A stretch of 58,966 bases of DNA from contig DBML01000033.1 in NCBI GenBank assembly GCA_002298915.1, positions 1 through 58,966 on the forward strand, given 5' to 3'. This document shows positions 8,118 through 15,593 of this stretch, in pieces (position 1 is the first letter of the stretch; every line of letters begins with the position of its first letter). The position numbers and the translations under genes are program-made. Source of the stretch: Clostridium sp. UBA699. GTDB lineage: Bacteria; Bacillota; Clostridia; Clostridiales; Clostridiaceae. Under the pieces are notes generated by a model, which made no database searches, had not been told where the DNA came from, and worked only from the letters and a program-made list of their open reading frames with translations.

Positions 8118-9404
8118 ATGTCAGCATTTATAGTTTTAGGTGCACAATGGGGAGACGAAGGAAAGGGCAAGATGACAGACTATCTTGCAGAAAGAGCAGA
8201 TGTGGTTGTAAGGTTTCAGGGAGGAAACAATGCAGGTCATACTGTCGAAGTTGATGACAAGCAGTACAAGCTCCACCTTATACCTTCCGGAATCCTGCAC
8301 AATGAGAAACTGAATGTTATCGGCAACGGCGTTGTTCTCGACCCTAAAGCTTTATTTGAAGAAATGAACTACCTTAGGGAACTTGGAATAAGCATTACTC
8401 CTGATAATTTCATAATCAGCGACAGGGCTCAGCTCATAATGCCTTACCACAGGGTGCTTGACGGCATAAAGGAAAGCGCAAGGGGCAAGAACGACATTGG
8501 GACAACAAAAAAAGGCATAGGGCCTTGCTATACAGACAAGATGGAAAGATGCGGACTTAGGGTTTCCGACCTGATGCACAAGGAAGTCTTCGAGGAAAAG
8601 CTGAAGGAAAACATAGAGGACAAGAACGAGCTTATAACAAAGATATACGGCGGTGAGGCTTTAAGCTACGAAGAGGTGCTCAAGGAGTACCAGGGTTATG
8701 CAGAGCTCATGAGGCCGTTCGTAAGGGATACCTCTGTAGAAGTGTACAGAAGGATAAAGCAGGGGAAGAACGTCCTTTTTGAGGGAGCTCAGGGAGCGCT
8801 TCTCGACATAGACTACGGAACATATCCGTTCGTCACTTCGTCGAGCACGATAGCAGGCGGAGTCTGCACAGGCGCCGGCATAGGACCTACAATGATAGAC
8901 AGCGCTGTGGGAATTGCAAAGGCATACACAACAAGGGTGGGCAAAGGACCTTTCCCTACAGAGCTCAACGATGCAACAGGCGAGTGGATAAGGGAAAAGG
9001 GACACGAATACGGTGTTACAACTGGAAGATCAAGAAGGTGCGGATGGCTTGACATAGTAATCCTCAAATCCTCTGCGAGAATATCGGGGCTTACAAGCTT
9101 CGTTGTTACGAAGATAGACACCCTGGCAGGACTTGAAAAGGTCAAGATGTGCACAGGCTACAAGCTGGATGGAAAGGTGATAGACTACTTCCCTGCCAGC
9201 CTTGAGGATCTGGAGAGATGCGAGCCTATCTACGAGGAGTTCGACGGCTGGGATGAATCGATCGAGAACGCAAGATCATATGAAGACATCCCTGAAAATG
9301 CGAAGATCTACCTTAAGAGGATAGAAGAGCTTACTGAGACAAGGGTATCTATCGTATCCGTTGGTCCAAAGAGAGACCAGACGATGGAGATAAACAAATT
9401 ATAG
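8118..9404 (+). CDS. purA: adenylosuccinate synthetase
   Basis: A 428-residue enzyme joining IMP and aspartate with GTP to give adenylosuccinate, the first committed step to AMP. Signatures are VLGAQWGDEGKGKMTDYL at the N-terminus (the GDEGKGK P-loop), the FQGGNNAGHTV loop, KKGIGPCYTDK, the GAQGALLDIDYGTYPFVTSS motif and TTGRSRRCGW. Of the two possible starts, 8112 and 8118, the second is chosen because GTGAGG ends 8 nt before it and only 2 nt before the first. It is probably expressed from the promoter at 7817. Confidence 0.97.
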   Translation: MSAFIVLGAQWGDEGKGKMTDYLAERADVVVRFQGGNNAGHTVEVDDKQYKLHLIPSGILHNEKLNVIGNGVVLDPKALFEEMNYLRELGISITPDNFIISDRAQLIMPYHRVLDGIKESARGKNDIGTTKKGIGPCYTDKMERCGLRVSDLMHKEVFEEKLKENIEDKNELITKIYGGEALSYEEVLKEYQGYAELMRPFVRDTSVEVYRRIKQGKNVLFEGAQGALLDIDYGTYPFVTSSSTIAGGVCTGAGIGPTMIDSAVGIAKAYTTRVGKGPFPTELNDATGEWIREKGHEYGVTTGRSRRCGWLDIVILKSSARISGLTSFVVTKIDTLAGLEKVKMCTGYKLDGKVIDYFPASLEDLERCEPIYEEFDGWDESIENARSYEDIPENAKIYLKRIEELTETRVSIVSVGPKRDQTMEINKL

Positions 9405-9410
9405 AATCGC

Positions 9411-9439
9411 TTGAAATGGGTTCGATAGTTTCCTATAAT
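9411..9439 (+). promoter_or_regulatory. promoter of the DUF1858 gene
   Basis: TTGAAA (9411-9416) and TATAAT (9434-9439) with a 17-nt spacer, directly after the purA stop codon. Confidence 0.7.
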
Positions 9440-9489
9440 GTTTATAGGCGACAGCGCCAAAATTTATTCATAAAAGAGAGGTTTTCGCA

Positions 9490-9675
9490 ATGAAAATAAC
9501 TAAAGACATGACAATCGGACAGATAATAAGGGAATATCCTGAAACAGCAGCAATCCTTCAGTCGTTTGGAATGGGATGCGTTTACTGCCCTTCAGCTGCA
9601 GGTGAATCTGTTGAGCAGGCGGCAATGGTTCACGGAATAAACATGGACGCTTTACTTGAAGCTCTTAATAAGTAA
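9490..9675 (+). CDS. DUF1858 domain small protein with CxxC
   Basis: A 61-residue protein, all of it a DUF1858 domain: KDMTIGQIIREYPETAAIL, then the cysteine pair FGMGCVYCP, then a second helix pair ending LLEALNK. Family members are often called hybrid-cluster-protein-associated disulfide oxidoreductase-like, and the two cysteines are the presumed redox or metal site. The function is not established. It has its own promoter and a hairpin behind it, so it looks monocistronic. Confidence 0.85.
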   Translation: MKITKDMTIGQIIREYPETAAILQSFGMGCVYCPSAAGESVEQAAMVHGINMDALLEALNK

Positions 9676-9688
9676 TAAGTTGATTTGG

Positions 9689-9723
9689 ATGAGATAATGG
9701 CTTTGCTGTTATCTCATTTGTCA
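9689..9723 (+). terminator. weak terminator after the DUF1858 gene
   Basis: A 9-bp perfect stem ATGAGATAA/TTATCTCAT (9689-9697 / 9709-9717) with an 11-nt loop and a short T-rich tail. Confidence 0.5.
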
Positions 9724-9739
9724 TTTGAAGGGATGGTAG

Positions 9740-10483
9740 ATGATGGGGAAGATAGCGGAAAAGGAATACGAAATCCATTATTACGAAGTTGACTACAAGC
9801 GGCGGGTCCTGCTCACAAGCCTGATGAACTACTTCAACGACATAGTCACTGAGCAGTCAGACAGTGTGGGCATCAGCATAGACTTCATGAGGGAAAACGG
9901 GATAGCCTGGATTATATATAAATGGGACATAGACATCGGGAGGTACCCCGTCTACGGCGAGAGGATAAAGGTTAGGACGGAACCCTATTCCTTCCGTAAG
10001 TTTTACGCCTACAGGAAATTCGAGATCGAGGATGGTGATGGCAACATCATTGTCAGCGCAAGGACGGTATGGTTCCTTATAGACACCTCAAGGAGGAAGC
10101 CGCTTAAGGTTACTGAGAACATGTACGATGCCTTCGGAATTTCCCCGGACAAGAGCGACGCTCTGGAGACGAGAAAGATAACCGCGCCCGCGGAGGCCGG
10201 CACGGTAAAGGAGTTCAGCGTAAGGTACAGCGACATAGACACGAACAGGCATGTCAACAATGTCAACTATGCGGCCTGGGTGCTTGAGACGGTCCCTGTG
10301 GAGATCGTCCTGAACTACACCCTGAAAAGCATAAGCCTGGTATATGAGAAGGAGACCTTCTACGGAGAAGTGATAAAGGTGTGCACCAGCACCGAAGCCC
10401 AGGGGGATGAAGTGGTGTGCGGGCACAAGATCCTTGACGGGGACGGGAACGTTCTGAACAAAGCTGAAACGAGATGGGGATGA
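9740..10483 (+). CDS. acyl-ACP thioesterase
   Basis: A 247-residue protein with two hot-dog domains (about 1-130 and 140-247), the layout of the bacterial/plant FatA/FatB family. It hydrolyses acyl-ACP to free fatty acid. The N-terminal hot-dog begins YEIHYYEVDYKRRVLLTSLMNYFNDI. The second carries RYSDIDTNRHVNNVNYAAWVLE, where the Asp/Asn/His cluster is the catalytic region of the family. GTG- or TTG-type starts are not needed: an AAGGGATGG site precedes ATG 9740 (another ATG follows at 9743). It is not inside the fatty-acid operon 5 kb downstream but would draw on its products. Confidence 0.85.
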   Translation: MMGKIAEKEYEIHYYEVDYKRRVLLTSLMNYFNDIVTEQSDSVGISIDFMRENGIAWIIYKWDIDIGRYPVYGERIKVRTEPYSFRKFYAYRKFEIEDGDGNIIVSARTVWFLIDTSRRKPLKVTENMYDAFGISPDKSDALETRKITAPAEAGTVKEFSVRYSDIDTNRHVNNVNYAAWVLETVPVEIVLNYTLKSISLVYEKETFYGEVIKVCTSTEAQGDEVVCGHKILDGDGNVLNKAETRWG

Positions 10484-10505
10484 TAATCCCCATCCCTATT
10501 TTTTT
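10473..10505 (+). terminator. Rho-independent terminator overlapping the thioesterase stop codon
   Basis: A 9-bp perfect stem GATGGGGAT/ATCCCCATC (10473-10481 / 10486-10494), loop GATA, then CCTATTTTTTT. The stem includes the TGA stop, and the tail runs into the 3' end of the convergent gene. Confidence 0.85.
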
Positions 10506-11725
10506 GACGCGCTCATCGCAGCTGTATAGCCGGAAGCCCATGCCCACTGAAGGTTGAAGCCACCGCAGTCGCCGTCGACATCGAGGACCTCGCCGGCGAA
10601 GTACAGGCCCGGCACCAGCTTGGATTCCAGGGTGGAGGCGGATATCTCCCTTGTGTCGACGCCTCCGGCGGTCACCTGCGCGTTCTTGAAGGAGTTCGTG
10701 TCGCACACCTCGAAGCTCCAGGCTTTCATCACTCCGTACAGCTTTTTCTTCTCTATTGCGGTAAGCTCCAAGCAGGGCTTGTGGATCTCCCTGATCCCGG
10801 CCTCCCTGAGGATTATGGGGATGAGCTTCTTGTTGACGACGCCCACCAGGGCGTTCATAACGCTCCTGTAGCTGAAGGTGGCGAAGTGGTTCTCAAGGAA
10901 TTCCTCCAGCTCGGCGGCTGACATGCCCGGCATCATGTCAACAAGCATGTTCACAGGCTGGCCTTTTGAAAGGGCCAGTGAGGCGGTTCGGCTTAGCTGA
11001 AGGACAGGAGGGCCCGATATCCCGTAGTCCGTGAACAGGATCTCGCCGAACTCCGTCCTGGATTCATCGCCGGTCTTTATCGTAGCGTAGCCGTCGAACT
11101 TGACTCCGGAAACCGCCTTCAAGTGGTCGTAACTCAGCTTGAGCTGGACAAGGGAAGGTACAGGGTTAATGATGCTGTGGCCCAGCTGCTTGGCCAAGGT
11201 GAAGCCGGAGCCGTCGGAGCCGCTGTTGGGGTAGGACTTGCCGCCGCAGCAGATTATAAGCTTGCTGCACTCAAAAGCGTCCCCCGAGTTCGCAAGCAGC
11301 CTGAAGACCCTGCCGGACTTCCTGACATCCCTGACCTTTGAGTTGAGGTAGACTGGTATGCTTCTTTCCTCCATTGCAAGCCTGAATATGTCGATGACGG
11401 AGGACGCCTGGAGTGAAAGAGGGTAGACCTTCCCGTCTTCGAGCGTTGTGAGCGGAAGGCCGAGCAGGCTGAAAAAATCCTCTGCCTCCCTGTAGCCGAA
11501 GCGTTCAAGCACCTGTCCGGGAAAGGCGGCGTTCTCGCTGTGGTACCTTATAGGCTCCAAGCCGGTGTTCGAGATGTTGCACCTCCCGTTGCCGGTTGCA
11601 AGCAGCTTCCTGCCTATCCGGTCCCCTCCTTCAAGTACTGCTGCGTCAATTCCCATGTCCCTGGCTGCTATCGCGGCGGCTATGCCGGCAGCACCTCCGC
11701 CGATTATCAATATATCATGAAACAA
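10496..11725 (-). CDS. HI0933/BaiN-family flavoprotein (NAD(P)/FAD oxidoreductase)
   Basis: A 409-residue FAD protein. The N-terminal dinucleotide fold is ILIIGGGAAGIAAAIAARDMG (residues 5-25) and the family marker GGDRIGRKLLATGNGRCNISN follows at about 35-55. The C-terminal FAD-contact segment is PGLYFAGEVLDVDGDCGGFNLQWAW. Some gut relatives (BaiN) reduce bile-acid intermediates, but most members are uncharacterised, so no substrate is proposed. The start is a TTG at 11725 behind GGGAG. It converges on the thioesterase gene. Confidence 0.88.
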   Translation of the reverse strand: MFHDILIIGGGAAGIAAAIAARDMGIDAAVLEGGDRIGRKLLATGNGRCNISNTGLEPIRYHSENAAFPGQVLERFGYREAEDFFSLLGLPLTTLEDGKVYPLSLQASSVIDIFRLAMEERSIPVYLNSKVRDVRKSGRVFRLLANSGDAFECSKLIICCGGKSYPNSGSDGSGFTLAKQLGHSIINPVPSLVQLKLSYDHLKAVSGVKFDGYATIKTGDESRTEFGEILFTDYGISGPPVLQLSRTASLALSKGQPVNMLVDMMPGMSAAELEEFLENHFATFSYRSVMNALVGVVNKKLIPIILREAGIREIHKPCLELTAIEKKKLYGVMKAWSFEVCDTNSFKNAQVTAGGVDTREISASTLESKLVPGLYFAGEVLDVDGDCGGFNLQWAWASGYTAAMSASKK

Positions 11726-11752
11726 ATTCTCATCTCCCTACAATTTTTTCCG

Positions 11753-11782
11753 TTGAGTTATATGATACAATATTGGTATAAT
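11753..11782 (+). promoter_or_regulatory. promoter of ppsR
   Basis: TTGAGT (11753-11758) and TATAAT (11777-11782) with an 18-nt spacer, between divergent genes. Confidence 0.6.
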
Positions 11783-11811
11783 CATTTTATCACATATAAG
11801 GAGGATCAGGT

Positions 11812-12639
11812 ATGTACAAGATATACGCTGTTTCCGATTCGATTGGAGAAACCTCGGAGCTTGTTGCAAAGGCAACGGCCAGCCAGTTCCGCGGCAAGAT
11901 AGATGTAGAGAGGGTTCCGTACCTCAGGACCGTTAAAAGCGTCGATGACTTCATCGAGGCGATTGAGGAGCCGCATCACTGCATGGTCATTTCTACAATA
12001 ATCACCGTAGACATAAGGAAATACCTGCTTGAAAGGTGCATTGCAAAGAACATACACGTAATAAACATACTTGGCCCGTGCATAAACATGGCAGCGCAGC
12101 TCATGAACGTAGAAGCTGAAAACAAGCCGGGCCTCATATGGGGAATAGACTCGGCTTACTACAAGAAGATAGAGGCTATGGAGTTCGCGATGCAGTATGA
12201 CGACAGCAAGGACCACGCGGGCATAAGGTATGCCGACGTAGTCTTAATCGGCTTGTCCAGGACATCGAAGACGCCTATATGCATGGCCTTGGCGAACAAG
12301 GGCATAAAGGCGCTAAACATCCCGCTAATCCCCGAGATTCCAGTGCCCGAGGAGCTTTTCCAGATAGACAGGAAGAAGATCATCGGCCTCACTATAGACC
12401 CTCTCACGCTCATGGACATAAGGAAGAACAGGATCCACAGGATAGGAAAAGCCTCGGGCCAGCACCAGCATCTGAGGGACCTTCAGTACGCGAACGCGGA
12501 GAGGATACTGACCGAGCTTGAGTTCGCAGAGAAGCTTATGAGAAGGCTGAAATGCCAGGTCATAGACGTAACGAACAGGGCGATCGAGGACACCGCGCTC
12601 CTGATCATGGAGTACACCGGATACATCAAAACAAAATAA
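11812..12639 (+). CDS. ppsR: pyruvate,phosphate dikinase / PEP synthase regulatory protein (DUF299 kinase/pyrophosphorylase)
   Basis: A 275-residue bifunctional regulator. The family uses ADP to phosphorylate, and Pi to dephosphorylate, a threonine on PPDK or PEP synthase, switching it off or on. The N-terminus IYAVSDSIGETSELVAKA and the P-loop-like GLSRTSKTP (147-155) are diagnostic, as is KIIGLTIDP further on. Start ATG 11812 behind GGAGG. No ppdK or ppsA gene lies in the window, so its target is elsewhere. A strong tRNA promoter follows within 40 nt. Confidence 0.93.
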   Translation: MYKIYAVSDSIGETSELVAKATASQFRGKIDVERVPYLRTVKSVDDFIEAIEEPHHCMVISTIITVDIRKYLLERCIAKNIHVINILGPCINMAAQLMNVEAENKPGLIWGIDSAYYKKIEAMEFAMQYDDSKDHAGIRYADVVLIGLSRTSKTPICMALANKGIKALNIPLIPEIPVPEELFQIDRKKIIGLTIDPLTLMDIRKNRIHRIGKASGQHQHLRDLQYANAERILTELEFAEKLMRRLKCQVIDVTNRAIEDTALLIMEYTGYIKTK

Positions 12640-12674
12640 TCAAAAAAACGTCCTGAAAAAAACTAAAAAAGTTG

Positions 12675-12703
12675 TTGACACCCGGGTTAAAATTATGTAT
12701 TAT
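12675..12703 (+). promoter_or_regulatory. strong promoter of the tRNA cluster
   Basis: Consensus TTGACA (12675-12680), 17-nt spacer, TATTAT (12698-12703). No ribosome site or ORF follows before the first tRNA. Confidence 0.85.
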
Positions 12704-12744
12704 AGTCTATGTCGGGTTGCGGAGTACGCAGCAAAACATAATAA

Positions 12745-12819
12745 GGCCCATTGGTCAAGCGGTCAAGACACCACCCTTTCACGGTGGTAACAGGAGTTCG
12801 ATTCTCCTATGGGTCACCA
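12745..12819 (+). tRNA. tRNA-Glu (TTC), copy 1
   Basis: 75 nt with encoded CCA. Acceptor GGCCCAT/ATGGGTC, anticodon arm CCACC-CTTTCAC-GGTGG with anticodon TTC at 12778-12780, T-arm with GTTCGATTC. Confidence 0.97.
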
Positions 12820-12826
12820 TTAGTGT

Positions 12827-12902
12827 GGGCGCATAGCTCAGCTGGGAGAGCATCTGCCTTACAAGCAGAGGGTCACAGGTTCGAGCCCTGTTGTGCCCAC
12901 CA
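12827..12902 (+). tRNA. tRNA-Val (TAC), copy 1
   Basis: 76 nt with encoded CCA. Acceptor GGGCGCA/TGTGCCC, anticodon arm TCTGC-CTTACAA-GCAGA giving TAC, T-arm ACAGG-TTCGAGC-CCTGT. Confidence 0.97.
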
Positions 12903-12911
12903 CACTTTAAT

Positions 12912-12988
12912 GGCCCAGTGGCTCAGATGGTTAGAGTGCCGGCCTGTCACGCCGGAGGTCGAGGGTTCGAGTCCCTTCTGGGTCGCCA
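12912..12988 (+). tRNA. tRNA-Asp (GTC), copy 1
   Basis: 77 nt with encoded CCA. Acceptor GGCCCAG/CTGGGTC, anticodon arm CCGGC-CTGTCAC-GCCGG giving GTC. Confidence 0.97.
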
Positions 12989-12995
12989 TTATTAT

Positions 12996-13070
12996 GCTGG
13001 CATGGCTCAACGGTAGAGCAGCTGACTTGTAATCAGCAGGTTGTAGGTTCGATTCCTATTGCCAGCTCCA
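12996..13070 (+). tRNA. tRNA-Thr (TGT)
   Basis: 75 nt with encoded CCA. Acceptor GCTGGCA/TGCCAGC, anticodon arm GCTGA-CTTGTAA-TCAGC giving TGT. It is the only unduplicated member of the cluster. Confidence 0.97.
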
Positions 13071-13085
13071 TAAACAATTCAATAA

Positions 13086-13160
13086 GGCCCATTGGTCAAG
13101 CGGTCAAGACACCACCCTTTCACGGTGGTAACAGGAGTTCGATTCTCCTATGGGTCACCA
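13086..13160 (+). tRNA. tRNA-Glu (TTC), copy 2
   Basis: Identical in sequence to the copy at 12745-12819, with encoded CCA. It opens the second Glu-Val-Asp trio. Confidence 0.97.
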
Positions 13161-13167
13161 TTAAAGT

Positions 13168-13243
13168 GGGCGCATAGCTCAGCTGGGAGAGCATCTGCCT
13201 TACAAGCAGAGGGTCACAGGTTCGAGCCCTGTTGTGCCCACCA
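13168..13243 (+). tRNA. tRNA-Val (TAC), copy 2
   Basis: Identical in sequence to the copy at 12827-12902, with encoded CCA. The spacer behind it is longer (29 nt instead of 9). Confidence 0.97.
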
Positions 13244-13272
13244 TTTTTTATGGAAACAAAATCAAATAATCT

Positions 13273-13349
13273 GGCCCAGTGGCTCAGATGGTTAGAGTGC
13301 CGGCCTGTCACGCCGGAGGTCGAGGGTTCGAGTCCCTTCTGGGTCGCCA
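13273..13349 (+). tRNA. tRNA-Asp (GTC), copy 2
   Basis: Identical in sequence to the copy at 12912-12988, with encoded CCA. It is the last tRNA before the terminator. Confidence 0.97.
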
Positions 13350-13357
13350 TCAAAGAG

Positions 13358-13385
13358 AGAGTATCGCGAGATGCTCTTTTTTTTT
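13358..13385 (+). terminator. Rho-independent terminator of the tRNA cluster
   Basis: An 8-bp stem AGAGTATC/GATGCTCT (one G-T pair) with a GCGA loop and a run of nine T. Confidence 0.85.
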
Positions 13386-13435
13386 GTTGCTTCGTGCGAT
13401 TTCAAGGCGCGAAAAAGGACTGCAGCAGCAGCCCT

Positions 13436-14419
13436 TTATTTTTTTGTTTCCTTTATATTCTTGCTGATCCTGATGTCGTTCCCGTAAAACTTGCAGAGGG
13501 TGAATTCCCCAAGCAGCCTCGAGGATATCCTTTCGGAATAGAGGTTGGCCAGGTTCTCCAGCCCGCAGTTCGTGGAAACCAGCATCTTGCTTCCCTTCAG
13601 AAGCTTCTTGTTCAGGAATGTGAAAAGTTCGGTCTTTGAGAAGTCGGTTATCTGCTCCGAGCCGAGGTCATCTATTATTAGAAGGTCGCAGTTGAGCAGA
13701 ATTTCCTCAAGCTCAGGGTCAGTCTCGAAGCGGATCTTCTTGAGGTCGGATACGAGCTCTTCAGAGGTCTTGTAGACTACGAACCATCCCCTGTCCAGTA
13801 GCTCTTTTGCTATGCAGTGGGAGAGGAAGGTCTTGCCAGTGCCCGGGCCGCCGAAGAACAGAAGGTTCTCACGTGAATCCTGGAAATCCTCTATGAATTT
13901 CCAAGCCTTTGAAAGAGTGTCCTCTATGTTTTTCCTGGGGCTCTTGGGTTCGTTGGCCCTCCTTGAGCTGCTGTAAAGCTCTATGTCGAAGTTTGCGAAG
14001 CTGTGCTCCCTGAGGATCCGCTTCATCTCAGAGCCTTCATAGTAAAGCTCTACAAGCTTGCTCCTGAAGCAGGGGCATTTCGCTGAGCCGATGTAGCCCG
14101 TGTCCCTGCATCTGCCGCAGTTGTAGTGAAGCTCGAGGTAATCCATTGGGTATCCGCGGCTTACAAGCAGCTCCGATTTCCTTACCTTGAGCTCTGTTAT
14201 CTTTTCCTTCTGCGCGGCTATGAGGGCTTCGATATCTCTTGAGCCGCTCAGCATCTCCAGCGAGAGCCTGAGGCCGAGCCTCGCTATCTCCTGGTCAATG
14301 GCTGTCACCTCGGGGATCTTCTTTTCGATCTCCGACTTTCGTTCCTTAAGGAGGTTCTCCTCCTCGATCCTTGCCGCTTCGTACATCTGCATTATTCTCG
14401 CATTGTATCTTCTAATCAT
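13436..14419 (-). CDS. DnaC/DnaI-type helicase-loader ATPase
   Basis: A 327-residue AAA+ ATPase that, in this family, loads the replicative helicase or works with DnaD. The N-terminal ~90 residues are charged and probably coiled coil. A zinc-knuckle-like cysteine set follows (C101, C104, C115, C117 in CGRCRDTGYIGSAKCPC). Walker A is GGPGTGKT (190-197) and Walker B is CDLLIIDDLGSE, with an arginine-rich sensor ERISSRLLGEF near the end. The start lies inside the 3' end of the upstream DnaD-domain gene (8-nt overlap), so the two are co-translated, as in many Clostridia. Confidence 0.9.
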   Translation of the reverse strand: MIRRYNARIMQMYEAARIEEENLLKERKSEIEKKIPEVTAIDQEIARLGLRLSLEMLSGSRDIEALIAAQKEKITELKVRKSELLVSRGYPMDYLELHYNCGRCRDTGYIGSAKCPCFRSKLVELYYEGSEMKRILREHSFANFDIELYSSSRRANEPKSPRKNIEDTLSKAWKFIEDFQDSRENLLFFGGPGTGKTFLSHCIAKELLDRGWFVVYKTSEELVSDLKKIRFETDPELEEILLNCDLLIIDDLGSEQITDFSKTELFTFLNKKLLKGSKMLVSTNCGLENLANLYSERISSRLLGEFTLCKFYGNDIRISKNIKETKK

Positions 14420-15407
14420 CGGTATCCCATCCTAGCAATTTTTTCTCGAGATCGTCGTAGTCGTAGTTCCTGTGCTCGAAATTATTGAACTTTCCTTCAG
14501 GCTGCTTCTGGGCAGCAGGTGCGTTCTTGTAGCTTCCTTTTGAAGGGCTCTTCCTTACGTCCTTCTTGTCGACATCCTCAAGGGTCTTGATGCCTTCCTT
14601 GTACCAGCTGTTCAGGATTCCGTCGATGTACTTGAAGTCCGCTTTGTTTATCCTTTCGAAGCATATGTTGCAGGCCCTGAATACTATGTCAAGGCTGAAG
14701 TTGTAGGTGTAAAGCCACTTGACTATCATCTCCTCCTGCGGCTTCATGACCTCGCCATCACGGATCCCCAGGTATTTCAATATTTTCCTTATCTTCACCC
14801 ACTTGTCCTCGCTCCTCTTTATGAAGGACTGGGCATCGTCTATAGTCTTTATCCTGGCGTCATGCCATGCCAGGGCGGTCTTCTCGATATACCTCGAGTC
14901 GTTCTTCCCCTTAGAAGCGCAGTACTGGATGAGCAGCAGTATTATCTCCGGGCTGAAGTCAAACTCCTTCTGCCAGGAGATGTACATCTGCATCTCCGAG
15001 GAGGACAGCGGCCTGAAGAGCAGCTTCTCGATGTCCTGCAGCATGTCCTTCGTCGAGCCGTTGTTCAGCTCCTCGAGAAGGTTGATTTCCTGCGCTTTGG
15101 CATCGGCCGGCTCGTCCAGGTCGACAAATTGTATGGAGAAGTTCCCCATATTGTCCATGGGTACCATCTTCACCACGCCGGCTTCGCTCCAGTAGGTCCA
15201 GGCGTTGAGCACGTCGGTTTCCAGGAGGTGAAGGGAGCTCGCCATTATCTGCGAAGCTACGCCAGGCTCACCCGAAACGCAGTATTTAAGCCCAAGGAGG
15301 TAGACCTTGACGAATTCCCCTCTTGCCTTGGGCATGTAATTTTCTATGAATGCATTGCTTACAGGTGTAAACATGCTGTTCCTGTTCTTGAATAAAAAAG
15401 TGCTCAT
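14412..15407 (-). CDS. DnaD-domain replication-initiation protein
   Basis: A 331-residue protein with an N-terminal winged-helix-like part (FTPVSNAFIENYMPKARGEFVKVYLLGLKY) followed by two DnaD/DnaB C-terminal domains. These sit around 125-200 (LLFRPLSSSEMQMYISWQKEF) and 215-290 (KYLGIRDGEVMKPQEEMIVKWLYTYNFS). In Firmicutes DnaD/DnaB bind DNA and bring the helicase loader to the origin or stalled forks. A Lys/Gln-rich linker leads to a short acidic C-terminal tail. It is co-operonic with the loader ATPase behind it. Confidence 0.85.
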   Translation of the reverse strand: MSTFLFKNRNSMFTPVSNAFIENYMPKARGEFVKVYLLGLKYCVSGEPGVASQIMASSLHLLETDVLNAWTYWSEAGVVKMVPMDNMGNFSIQFVDLDEPADAKAQEINLLEELNNGSTKDMLQDIEKLLFRPLSSSEMQMYISWQKEFDFSPEIILLLIQYCASKGKNDSRYIEKTALAWHDARIKTIDDAQSFIKRSEDKWVKIRKILKYLGIRDGEVMKPQEEMIVKWLYTYNFSLDIVFRACNICFERINKADFKYIDGILNSWYKEGIKTLEDVDKKDVRKSPSKGSYKNAPAAQKQPEGKFNNFEHRNYDYDDLEKKLLGWDTDD

Positions 15408-15519
15408 AAATTATTTTAACCTGCCTTCAATTTGAAATCTCTTAATCAATTATAGCAAATACAAAAAGGTATAACAAACTTTATTAATCTGCAGCAAATG
15501 TATATATATGGCAAAAAAA

Positions 15520-15548
15520 TTGACACGGTGTCCCGAATAATATATACT
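15520..15548 (+). promoter_or_regulatory. promoter of the fatty-acid operon
   Basis: TTGACA (15520-15525) and TATACT (15543-15548) with a 17-nt spacer. It precedes thirteen co-directional genes with no terminator seen until 26422. Confidence 0.8.
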
Positions 15549-15560
15549 TTGATTGTCAAA
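15548..15560 (+). promoter_or_regulatory. FabT-type operator
   Basis: TTTGATTGTCAAA is a perfect TTTGA/TCAAA inverted repeat starting at the last base of the -10 box and covering the expected transcription start. It matches the palindrome known for streptococcal FabT (TTTGATTATCAAA core) with one change. A fabT homologue is the second gene of the operon, so autoregulated repression is likely. Confidence 0.75.
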
Positions 15561-15593
15561 ATAATAAAGATATATTGATAAGGAGAGGATCAA

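Noticed and set aside
12751..13295. Short ORFs running through the tRNA genes on both strands
   Set aside because: They consist of tRNA sequence and are repeated because the tRNAs are duplicated.
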